Source: Prostheceraeus crozeri
Taxonomy: Eukaryota > Platyhelminthes > Polycladida > Euryleptidae
DNA length: 64,000 nucleotides
Direction of reading: 5' to 3'
Assembly (NCBI GenBank): GCA_907163375.1
Contig: CAJQUW010002202.1
Span: forward strand, 434,001 to 498,000
Made by a program: the position numbers and the translations under genes. Shown here in pieces: positions 55,303-64,000 of the stretch. A model generated the notes under the pieces. The model searched no databases. It was not told the DNA's origin and saw only the letters and a list, made by a program, of their open reading frames with translations. Positions within the stretch are counted from its first letter, which is position 1, and the number at the start of each line of letters is the position of its first letter.

Positions 55303-56143
55303 ACGATGCAAAAGTGCTGTGATTCAAATACATTTCTTGGATGCTCAAATTTATAAAAATATGGATAAAATAGAAACAGATATCTTTCATAAAGAGACGG
55401 ATAGCTTAAGTTACGTCCCATATAATTCCAAACATCCTTGTCATATTATTCGGAATGTTCCGTTTAATCTGGTTCATAGAATCCACATAATTGTAAGTGA
55501 GAAACCTGGCATAATTCAATTTTCTTTGGAAAGAGACAAATTTTAGTGATAGATTGATTTTTTATTAACAGTCGATTAATTTCAGCTATTATCTATTTTA
55601 TTACCTATTTATCTATTATCTATTATCTATTTCCTGTCAGGGAAAAACGATTAAATGAATTGAATGAATTGCGGCTGAACTAATAAATTGATAAGTGCAG
55701 TCTTTGATAAAACACTAACCTACAGTCCAAAACCGAAAAGTAGAGAACAAAATAAGCTACTCCCTTTCATATCCACCTACAATCCAAATAACCCAAATAC
55801 ATATCGGGAAGTAATCAGTCGATGTTCTGGTAGCCTAGCATTGATTTCCAGTTTGTACGATGCAAAGGATGCTGAGAATCTATGTTGGTCAGACTGGAGA
55901 CCTCTTTAAGACAAGAATAACTCTTCATCGATGTCACATCAGTTGCTCCTCTTCCAATGAGTAAGCACATTGCTAGATACTGAAGATATAGAACTGAAAT
56001 TTGAGGCCTCTCCTATCTTCCAACTACCATCTTATTACAGCAAGGAAGATAAAGAGCTGAAAGAAAATCATTTTATTTTGAAGTTCAAATCGAAGCTTAA
56101 TTAATTAATTTGTACTTCAAGTATTAATTTCATTTTATTTGAT

Positions 56144-56189
56144 GTGCTTGAGAAGGAGGGTGAAAAATCCTCCGAAATCCGGATCGCAC
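56144..56189 (+). ncRNA. Hammerhead ribozyme of PLE E (U3-A8 core)
   Basis: Helix I GUGC/GCAC (4 bp), core UUGAGAA at 56148-56154 (variable position 7 is G), helix II GGAGG/CCUCC (5 bp), GAAA at 56074+100 (56174-56177), self-complementary AUCCGGAU as helix III and C at the cleavage position 56185. No unpaired base precedes helix II. Everything matches a type I hammerhead except that positions 3 and 8 are U and A. Confidence 0.75.
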
Positions 56190-56543
56190 AATAAAAGTTC
56201 ATTTTTTACATTCTGTTGTTTTCTCTATCAAACTTTTGGTGCATTGACTTTTATAAATATTATTCTACACATATAACCTTTTTTATTCTATATATTCTAT
56301 ATACATATCTAATATCAATAAAATTATACATTATATATACGTATATAAATAATCTTACATTAATAATCATATCTATGTATAGATAGATATGTTCTATTAT
56401 ACATATATATAGACAGTTGAAGATATAAATGTATATATGTAGAACAATAATTAACTCGTTATTTGGAAATATATATAAAAACTTATTAAATCAAAACACC
56501 AACTTTTTCTATCGTTGGTTTTTTGATTCAATAAGTTTTTATA

Positions 56544-56759
56544 AGGCAAGTGTTGTTGTATAAAATATCGCAATCGATCTTATTGATTTTTAAATAGTGA
56601 TGTTCCATTTGTCTATATAGCTTCTTTTCGTCAGTTGTTAAAAAACGCAAAATACACTTTGATGACCATTTTAACAACTGACGAAAAGAAACTAATGGAA
56701 CATCACTATTTAAAAGTCAATAAGATTGATTGCGATATTTTATACAACAACACTTGCCT
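56544..56759. repeat. Inverted repeat of about 95-bp arms
   Basis: GGCAAGTGTTGTTGTATAAA at the left is mirrored by TTTATACAACAACACTTGCC at the right. The left arm has about 9 extra bases (TGTCTATATAG region). The loop is about 25 bp. Confidence 0.8.
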
Positions 56760-56832
56760 AAATAATTATTTGCTGCCAAATCCATGGTGTAGTGCTCCGA
56801 TGCACTGGAAGGAGCATAAGCTATGCCAATGA
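56635..56832 (+). pseudogene. PLE N-terminal fragment
   Basis: The frame gives ILTTDEKKLMEHHYLKVNKI, DCDILYNNTCLNNYLLP, similar to the PLE N-terminal pieces at 41 and 43 kb ('D..L..N.C...N.LP'). It is short and ends without RT. Confidence 0.5.
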
Positions 56833-57254
56833 CGACTGATTTTGTCCTGCTTTAGTATAGATTAGATCTGAGAATAGATATTTACATTATTTGTAAGGCA
56901 ATAAAATATATTTTTATATTTATATTTGAAATATATATTTCAATTAAAATATTCTTGATGATAATAGACATATCCACCACAATCATTTATTGATCATCAG
57001 ATCACTCGGCCTTATGATAGTATTCGAACATAAATGGCCCTCAATCTTCGGCAGAGATCGGCAACCTCAATCAGCCCGCGCAACCCTAGCAGTAGTCAAT
57101 CATTACAAGATGAATCTTTATTGTGATGCTTGAAAACAAATCACAAAACAAATCCTTTATGCTGATCAGCTAATGGAGAATTAACAATAATTTTTATTAC
57201 AGTATAAATAAACATGGATGACGTTCAATAGAGAAGCAATATACCAAAAAATAG

Positions 57255-57840
57255 AGTAGGTTGTGTGTGTATGGCGCAGAAACTACAAACTCGTGCCGTT
57301 CTAAACATGAAAAGCCTCCAACTTGAAAGTGGAAGGTTTTGGGTATTTTTTGCATTTGTCCGTAGCGCGATGATGTACGGTAGTGAGACGTTAGCCGTGA
57401 AAGGTGATCAGATCATGAAAATGGAAGGGCAGAAAATTAATTGATGTGTGGTTGATCGATGGACCAAGGAAATTTAGATGATTACAATTTAGATTTCTTT
57501 GGATGGGCACAGGAGTGAAGACCTAATGACGAAGATGAATCGAGATGACAGTTCCCTTGTTTTGCGAAGGAGAACCTGGTCCTACATTATCTACATTATG
57601 ACATTATGATTCAGAATCTACATTATGAGAAGATAAGATAAATGGACGAAGAGATCCTTCGAGCTTTGGGTCGAAGGCAGAAAACCAAGGGTAGGAGTAA
57701 AGAAAACATGGTCACAAGTCGTCTCTGATGACCTCTAGGCTCTAGACCCAAATCCAACAATGTTCTACTAATAGCAGGAGTGGAGGCGAGCCATCGGAAT
57801 GCAGCAATCGTCTGACCTTGTTCACCGTGGAAAAGGACGG
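57255..57840 (+). pseudogene. LINE ORF2 C-terminal fragment
   Basis: Decayed plus-strand frames read FAFVRSAMMYGSETLAVKGD and, after several breaks, DKWTKRSFELWVEGRKPRVG with WRRAIGMQQS. 'R.A..YGSE.W..K' and the later 'W..A' motifs belong to the end of many LINE ORF2 proteins. The RT core is missing. A 76-bp piece (57525-57600) recurs at 59275-59350. Confidence 0.6.
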
Positions 57841-59510
57841 TAAGTTTAATAAAGCATCAGTTTTACAAAAACTTCTGTAGACGTTGCGGATCGCACATGA
57901 CAATTTCGAAACGGAGCCGCGGGCGGCATTTGACCCGCGGGACGCAGATTGCCGATTCTTGATCTACGGTATTGGGCATTCAACATATCTAACTCTTGGA
58001 ATTCTATAAACAAGTAATCATGCCCAAGTTGCGTAAATAACTATTATTATTGCATCAAAGAAGTACATTACATTTTGTATTAAAAAGACTGAATAATATC
58101 TAAGTTGTTATTATGCAGACTACACGCACATGAATTCAAAGTAAATTTTCCTTTGAGCTATATTTGATATTTGTAATATCCGCAATATTTTTCATTTCCA
58201 TTTTTTACTTGCTGTCTGATGACTGTTGTGAATGTACCGTGAGACCAATAGTCACAGAAGATATAGACTTGATCTGTCATTCGCCTTAGTTCATGTATGT
58301 CTATTCAACCCGCTTCTCATGCATCATTTTGATTATTGTGGCTTGATTTTAGTAATTTCAGTGTCTTTTATGTTCAATGATATACAAAGGTGACTACTGC
58401 TGCCTACATTCCGCTATCGCTATTCTGCTAGCATTTTTTATTTTCGTTACCACTAACTTTTAATGAGCAGGAGAACCATAAGTTGATATGTCAGTTTTAT
58501 AAATGCAATTGCTTGCAGGCCATCATACTATTACGATTGTCGATGCCATCTTGTAAGCTTGTACTCGTATATGCACACATGAACTTTCTTAATAATGCTG
58601 CTTGCAGCTTTCATGAAATCATTGAAAAATTTAATGTATATGACATACTAATGACAAATATCAATTGAAATCTATTTTTGAAATGTATAACATCATGATA
58701 ATTGTTCGTAGTATCCATAGAAAACATTGATGCGTAATTTTGATATTGAATTGCAAAAATACGAGTAGTAATGCTGTACACACTTCAATATGCTCCATAT
58801 TATGCCTCTACAGGCAGACGGAGTTGTTTTTCAGAGTTGCAGGCTGAAACAATTCAAGGGTGTGGCTACAAATTAGGCATCTCATATGATTCACATCTTG
58901 TTTGGAGGGATTTTGTCGTAAATCATTGAGGGCGTTTACCGTTCTCATTTTCATTTATTTGCAAGATGATGATGCATAAAATCACACGGATAATGTGTTA
59001 ACGAATATGAACAGCCTGATAACGTACACGTTCAATTTCCTTTTTATAACAAAGGTGGGAAATGCAGGTGAACGCTTTCGAACATTCAACAAAAGGCACT
59101 TTGTATTATTACTCAGCCTTTCGACAAATTTCCATGAAAACAAACGATCTAAGGATTGGAATAGTTGGTGTTGTAGTTGGGAAAAAATTGATAAACATTT
59201 GAATCATCATGCGTGTGAGGCTTCAGATGCATTCAGATCATCTTGAGCATAAATGTGTTATTTACAAGTTGCTTGAATGACGAAGATGAATCGAGATGAC
59301 AGTTCCCTTGTTTTGCGAAGGAGAACCTGGTCCTACATTATCTACATTATATCTACAATATGTACTAACAGAGTACGGGAATTAATTATCATTTGAATTA
59401 TCCCCTCAAAATTTTACTACGAAGGCATGATGTTGCACATGGTGATATAAAAGTGAAATTAATATAGCCGTACGTTTATCTATACATATAGCTAAAAATG
59501 CTGAGGTTCA
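57841..59510. other. Non-coding DNA with one duplicated 76-bp segment
   Basis: No recognisable coding. At 59275-59350 a segment identical to part of the LINE fragment at 57525-57600 occurs alone. Confidence 0.45.
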
Positions 59511-59514
59511 CGTA

Positions 59515-61440
59515 ATTAGACTTGTTACCCGAGCAAAGTCAAATTACTATACCAAATTGATCAATGAGGTTAAAACCAGTAAAGAGCTGTTTAAAGTTGT
59601 GAATGATCTAACCTCAAACAAGGAGCGGAATCAAGTTCCAACAATTTTCTGTTCTACGGATTTGCCTGATTTATTTCTGAATTATTTCGTTGATAAGATT
59701 TTGTGCGTAAAGAGACAAATCACTGGTGCCACTAATAGTGATACTGATGATAGTCATCTTTTTGATTTGCGTTTCTCCGGGGTTCCATTGTCTTCTTTCA
59801 GTGTAATGTCACAGTCTGACATACGTGAAGTCATAGCTAAATTGTTGATGACATCATCAGTCTTGGATCCAATTCCTGTAGCTCTACTGAAAGATCACAC
59901 ATTGATGATGTGCTACCTGTGATTACTGAAATTGTCAATTATTCATTGAAAACTGTTGTCTTTCCTGTTGCTTTAAAGCATGCTGTTATCAAGCCCTTAT
60001 TGAAAAAGGCCACATTGGATAGGAATTCTTTTGAAAATTATCGTCCGGTGTCACAATTACCTTTTCTTTCAAAAGTGATAGAGAAAGTAGCTTCTCAACA
60101 GTTGATGCAACATCTGACTGCGAATAACTTATTTGAATCTTATCAATTGGCTTACCAGTCGAATCATAGCACGAAGACGGCGCTATTGAAAATCATGAAT
60201 GACTTGCTATTATCTTTTGACAATGTTCAAGTGTCTGTCCTTGTGCTTGTTGATTTGACTTCTGCATTTGATACGGTTGATCATGATATTTTGAATTCTC
60301 GTCTGAAATACACGTATGGCGTGATAGGAACAGCTTATGAATGGTTCGCATCATACTTATCTCAAAGGACTCAGTCTATTATGGTGTCTCACAGAACATC
60401 CAAAAAATCATTTCTTTCATGTGGTGTACTGCAAGGCTCCGTCTTAGGACCTATTTTATTCTCGCTTTGTCTCTCACCAATCTCGAAAGTGTTCGGCTAC
60501 CACTCTTTCAAATACCATGTGTATGCGGATGACTGCCAATTCTATCAAAGCACGACTTCTGAGCGAGTACATGACCTCTTGCTGTCTGAGAATAATTGTC
60601 TTCATCAAGTGGAGGATTGGTTGGCAAGTAATCAACTGATTTTGAATAGACGGAAGACTGAAGTGATTAAGTTATGTCCTCCAAGCATAGAAATTCCAAC
60701 TGAGCCACTACCGCATTTTGATTTTTCTCAGAAAGTGAGGAATCTTGGTATATCATTCGATCGAAACCTCGATTTATCATGTCACGTTATCAACTTGATT
60801 CGTGTTTTAAATTGTGAGTTGCGCCGCTTGCGCCATATCCGACGCTATTCATCAACGGATGCGTGTAAAACTGTGGTGTGCAGTACTATTCTTTCTCGAA
60901 TTGATTACTGTAATTCAATTCTATACAACTGTCCAACGTATCTTCTGGATAAGCTACAGCGTATTCAAAACAATGCGGCGAGGTTAATTGTGCGTATTCC
61001 GAAATATGATCATATATCGTGTCATCCTTCTGATTTACACTGGCTTCGTATCAAACAACGGATATGTTATGAAATCTGCGTCACTGTGTACAAGATTCTT
61101 CAGGGCTCTTGTCCGTCCTATTTGTCAGATTTCGTATCCGTATATGTTCCTAGGCGATCGTTGCGTTCATCTGATGATGACCGAATTCTGGAGTCTCGCA
61201 ATTATCGGACTCGCTTCGGAAGAATATCATTTTCCCATGCTGTACCCGTATTGTGGAATTCCTTGCCAAGAGACATGAGGAACTCTGCATCCCTACACTC
61301 ATTTAAAAAGTCTTTGAAGACATATTTTATTTCTTACAATCGCTGATGTGTTATGTTATTTTGTGTACAAGTAATGTTGTATAATTTTGTTGCGCCATGA
61401 GCTCACCAGGCGCTCTATAAATATACAGTTATTATTATTA
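59515..61440 (+). mobile_element. CR1/L2-like LINE, 5'-truncated, with 3' tail
   Basis: Starts inside ORF2 (LVTRAKSNYYTKL near 59520) and runs to a 3' end AGGCGCTCTATAAATATACAG plus ATT units at 61425-61440, a tail style of L2/CR1-group LINEs. The endonuclease domain and ORF1 are absent. Confidence 0.85.
59557..61346 (+). pseudogene. CR1/L2-like LINE reverse transcriptase
   Basis: Frame 59557-59922 holds KELFKVVNDLTSNKE and SSVLDPIPVALLKD. After one frame change at about 59905 the long frame 59910-61346 gives VIKPLLKKATLD, NYRPVSQLPFLSKVIEKV, LVLVDLTSAFDTVDHDIL (first catalytic Asp), GVLQGSVLGPILFSLCLSPI, YHVYADDCQFYQS (catalytic DD) and HLGI-type NLGISFDRNLDLSCHV. The C-terminal DHISCHPSDLHWLRIKQRIC, VPVLWNSLPRDMRNSASLHS and FKKSLKTYFISYNR end the protein exactly as in CR1/L2/Rex-type LINEs. 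With a single break in the RT region and the RT core open, the copy is relatively young. Confidence 0.9.
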
Positions 61441-61441
61441 T

Positions 61442-63403
61442 TCGAAAAAACCTTTATTAGCATTAAAACACAAAAACAAGAAAGCAAAGCAAATCAAAGT
61501 CAGTACAAGTCGGGAAGTGCAGCTCCGGGTGCCGGAAGGGTCTCAAGAATGTATGCACAGTTCCCTATTTGAATGGCAATAGCGAGGCGTTGGCGCAAGT
61601 AAAGCCATGCGTCTTTCTCACCGGTCTTGGCGGCAATACGGCTTCCAAGTTTCCTCGGAAAGGAGAATGTCTGTTCGCCGTAAGCACCGTAAGTTTCTGC
61701 GGATACGGGCTGGAATACGAAGTCCTCATAGAGGTCACAGTATTTCACCGACTTTCTCTTCTCCACCACTGTCGCCACTGATCCGCCACTTGAAGTCGTA
61801 GAGCTCCAGGATTTCGCGGATGGATGTGCACACGTGACATCCCACGCGATCGGCTTTCCGAGCTCCCACGGGGACAGGCTGATGCCGTCCGGCTTCAGGT
61901 TCTTGTCCAGCAGCAGTCCAGTAGGCTCCAGCATAATGGGCAGCTGGATGGAGTGCATCTCCCGATCCACCACCTCGTTCATCAGCGTATGGCGCAGATG
62001 TCGGCCCTTGCTGCGGGGACAGACGAAGCCGTGCGCGCCACCGCCGTCCGCCTTAGAGCCACAACGAGCGCAGATGTGCTCAATGGATACGGGGTTCCGA
62101 TGCGGATGGAGGAAGCGACGCGGAGTTGGTCGTCCGTCAAATGAAGACCGAGCGATGTGGACGGTAGGACGTTAATCCAATCGCCCGATCCCTTTGAGGC
62201 GCAGGAGAGCAGTCGCGTGCGGTCAAGCAGCTTGGAACTTCCGAATAGGTCGTCGTAGGACTGGCGGTGAAGCGGAGGTGTCCATGATTTCTGCTTGGTA
62301 AGAGGTTGCAGTGGTTATGATGGGACTGAACACTGCGAGTACCAATGTTCGAGCGCTGTGTCGTGTGACTTCGTTTCCTCGAGCTTCCAGTGACATGAAA
62401 TAAGCTGACAAACAGAGTCTGAAGCATACAGGGAAGATAAGAATGCTGAAACAGCTATGAAGGACGCCGAGGAAATACCCAGTCCACTTAACTTGGCTGG
62501 GAGCGCAACTTGTCTCTTTTGAAAATCGCTCAACTCAACATTCAAAATGGAAGACACAACATGCATCATCGATTCATCAATAAGTAGAAGAAGGTCCGTT
62601 CTTGTAAACGAAGGTGACGTTCGTAATAGATGAAGGAGCTTAGGCAAATAAAAACAGTTGCGCAGTAAAAACAGAGCATCATGACACAATAGAATCTTCA
62701 AGCGGGATCCCAAGACTTCAAAGGTTTTCTGTGAATCTAGAATCAGGGTCTCAAGCGAATTTTCCCCCAAGGCAGCTTCTAAAAGAGTGATTTTATCTTT
62801 GGGAACAAAGGTCAAGTTCGTAGGAGCTCTTTGAAATCATTGAGGATGGCCGGATCAAGGCTACCAATAACAGACATTTGCTACTATTCAACTCCAGGCC
62901 AACATCCTTGCATGATGGAATAAACGTCTTGAGATCGGCAAGTAGCGAATCATGCTTCCCTAGCAGTGTGACATCATCTAAATAGGCTATCTTGAGTGAG
63001 CAACCACTAAGACTTGCTAAGGCATCGTGGAGACCGAGGCAAAAAGAGACCTGGGGCAAGTGGGTCTCCTTCTTGTAGGTCTTCGTCAGACTCAAAGGAA
63101 AGATCGCCATAAGTCAACACTGTGGGCTCCGAGTAACAGGCAGTGAACAGATCAAGCAGATGAGGAGCATACCTGTCCAAACATTCAGCGATGTGGTCTC
63201 TCCTGATGGTGTTGAAAGCATTCTTAAAATCTAGCTTTACCAGAATCTCCCCCTCGCGTGGAGCATAGACGCGGTTTCCAGTGAAGTGGATGGCCGCATC
63301 CAAACCGGCTCGCACCCCACATCCTAATTGGGATGGAGCGAACAATTCCTTGAATGTCTGCTCTGAATGAGAGACTGCACATTTGCAGGCAATGCGTCTA
63401 AAA
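61442..63403 (-). mobile_element. LINE with C-terminal restriction-like endonuclease, 5'-truncated
   Basis: Minus strand, from inside the RT (63400) to about 61442. It starts and ends in runs of ATT/AAT units (63405-63421 and 61425-61441) and abuts the tail of the CR1/L2-like LINE. It is distinctly GC-richer than its surroundings in the C-terminal part. Confidence 0.8.
61500..63345 (-). pseudogene. Reverse transcriptase with Cys-His motif and PD-(D/E)XK-type nuclease
   Basis: In order on the minus strand: EILVKLDFKNAFNTIRRDHI (first catalytic Asp), LQEGDPLAPGLF, SGCSLKIAYLDDVTLLGKHD (catalytic DD), KDVGLELNSSKCLL, then DKITLLEAALGENSL and LRTSPSFTRTDLLLLIDESM. About 62080-61990 gives HICARCGSKADGGGAHGFVC and RSKGRHLRHTLMNEVV, a Cys2-His-Cys cluster. 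61982-61500 gives LKPDGISLSPWELGKPIAWD, whose 'PDG...G....WD' is the restriction-like nuclease signature, and KTGEKDAWLYLRQRLAIAIQ. RT plus such a C-terminal nuclease is the design of R2-group LINEs and of a related family common in invertebrates; I do not assign the clade. Several frame breaks are present. Confidence 0.8.
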
Positions 63404-63404
63404 G

Positions 63405-63421
63405 TCTTATTATTATTATTA
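63405..63421. repeat. ATT microsatellite
   Basis: Five to six ATT units at the truncated 5' side of the LINE with the restriction-like nuclease. Confidence 0.8.
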
Positions 63422-63513
63422 TACAGATTTTGATTTCAAAGCAGATAAACTCTATTATGAAATTTGCAAAAGTGCTAATTTAACTGAGGTTATTTTCTGC
63501 TATACTTGCACAG

Positions 63514-63724
63514 TAATATAAAGGGTTCAAAGAAAAGATTCTTCGGGTACTTCCAAGCGATTATTATTGCGTGTGCGACGTTTCGCCCCAAAGGCTTAAT
63601 CATGCACGAATGTCGTCATGCACGTCATTCGTGCATGATTAAGCCTTTGGGGCGAAACGTCGCACACGCAATAATAATCGCTTGGAAGTACCCGAAGAAT
63701 CTTTTCTTTGAACCCTTTATATTA
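63514..63724. repeat. Perfect palindrome with 99-bp arms and 13-bp loop
   Basis: Arms 63514-63612 and 63626-63724 are exact inverse complements over 99 bp. The direct repeat ACTTGCACAGTAATAT lies at 63504-63519 and 63766-63781 around it, which may be a 16-bp target duplication. Each arm contains a hammerhead-like motif, so the two face each other. Confidence 0.95.
63631..63665 (+). ncRNA. Hammerhead-like motif (A3-U8 core), mirrored at 63573-63607 on the minus strand
   Basis: Helix I GUGC/GCAC, core AUGAUUA at 63635-63641, one unpaired A, helix II GCCU/GGGC with loop UUG, GAAA at 63654-63657, ACGU as mini-helix III and C 63661 at the cleavage position. Positions 3 and 8 are A and U instead of C and G. 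All helices pair. Confidence 0.6.
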
Positions 63725-64000
63725 TGGAACCGGGTACGTGGAGGACTCGGCCTCAGGGCCATATCACTTGCACAGTAATATTGAAAAAATCAAATTTCCC
63801 TGACGCTCATTCAAATGTAGAGTTCATGAAATGTGCACCAAATGCCATAAATGACATAATATGCGCATCAATGCCGCTAAAACATGTCCTCCACCAGGGT
63901 TGGAACCGACAGGTAGTTTGCGGTCGAGGCCAGATCGATGCTAATTTTTATCATTTTTATCCAAATTGATCTACAATCAGGCAATTACACACTTATTCGT
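63725..64000. other. Non-coding DNA, nothing further recognised
   Basis: Apart from the second copy of the 16-bp direct repeat (63766-63781), no coding sequence or structure was seen. Confidence 0.4.

Larger units (their letters stand above)
54600..56215 (+). pseudogene. Penelope-like element E, decayed RT and GIY-YIG
   Basis: In order: PSMYRLPKIHKHLDIFRDIS, LKFRPIISSTSS, LIDEVLKPLVYNIPSYCRDT (54649-54969); SGTAMGAKMAPTSATLTMG (about 55075-55130); IHFLDAQIYKNMDKIETDIF and VPYNSKHPCHIIRNVPF (55319-55546); LPFISTYNPNNPNTYREVIS (55688-55909); then in another frame LYVGQTGDLFKTRITLHRCH, the GIY-YIG core, and CHISCSSSNE. The stretch that should hold the catalytic Asp of motif A is missing between 54969 and 54975. 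The RT is closest to PLE C. A hammerhead at 56144-56189 closes it. Confidence 0.8.

Noticed and set aside
1-64000. CRISPR arrays, rRNA and complete tRNA genes
   Set aside because: No regularly spaced repeats, no rRNA-like conserved blocks, and the only tRNA-like segments are the promoter heads of the ribozyme element, which lack the 3' half of a tRNA.

Overview
The window is intron-rich-type animal DNA: AT-rich, no dense gene layout, and packed with eukaryotic transposable elements. Penelope-like elements (PLEs) with GIY-YIG endonucleases, several LINE clades, PIF/Harbinger, Tc1/mariner and hAT-type elements, and hammerhead ribozymes point to a marine or freshwater invertebrate; I cannot name the phylum. 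Only one stretch looks like a host exon (16730-16963, minus strand).

Layout. 1-3.3 kb: a 428-bp MITE candidate, a PLE scrap and a Tc1 transposase scrap. 3268-10335: a PIF/Harbinger transposon with matching ends, a TAA target duplication, a broken transposase gene and a MADF/Myb-like second gene; a nearly full-length LINE (about 3806-9110, minus strand) sits inside its transposase gene. 10.3-20 kb: mostly non-coding DNA with three copies of a dispersed repeat, LINE-like 3' tails, the host exon and a small fold-back. 20-25.4 kb: three decayed LINE fragments and the first copy of a 0.6-kb inverted-end element (second copy at 34.1 kb). 26175-28156: a non-autonomous hAT-like element with exact ends and 8-bp target duplication, filled with ATCGATA-type satellite. 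28-34 kb: sparse, with a GC-rich unknown ORF, a Harbinger scrap and a PLE endonuclease scrap.

35-57 kb is a nest of at least six PLE lineages, arranged as head-to-tail partial copies and large inverted repeats. The best preserved (46564-49268) carries reverse transcriptase and GIY-YIG domains and lies between two hammerhead ribozymes 2,712 bp apart. Beside it (49294-49984) is the most striking object: a roughly 302-bp unit with a tRNA-like pol III promoter (A and B boxes) directly joined to a type I hammerhead ribozyme, present as a tandem plus an inverted copy, with another copy at 51.1 kb. This is a retrozyme-like or ribozyme-SINE element. Most PLE-associated hammerheads here replace the near-universal C3-G8 core pair by U3-A8 or A3-U8, always keeping the pair complementary.

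57-64 kb: LINE fragments, one CR1/L2-like LINE (59.5-61.4 kb), one opposing LINE with a C-terminal restriction-like (PD-D/E-XK type) domain (61.4-63.4 kb), and a perfect 99-bp-arm palindrome containing two facing hammerhead-like motifs. Nothing here forms an operon or pathway; the parts interact as autonomous elements (PLE, LINE, Harbinger, hAT) and small dependants (ribozyme-SINE, MITEs) that share or borrow their machinery.
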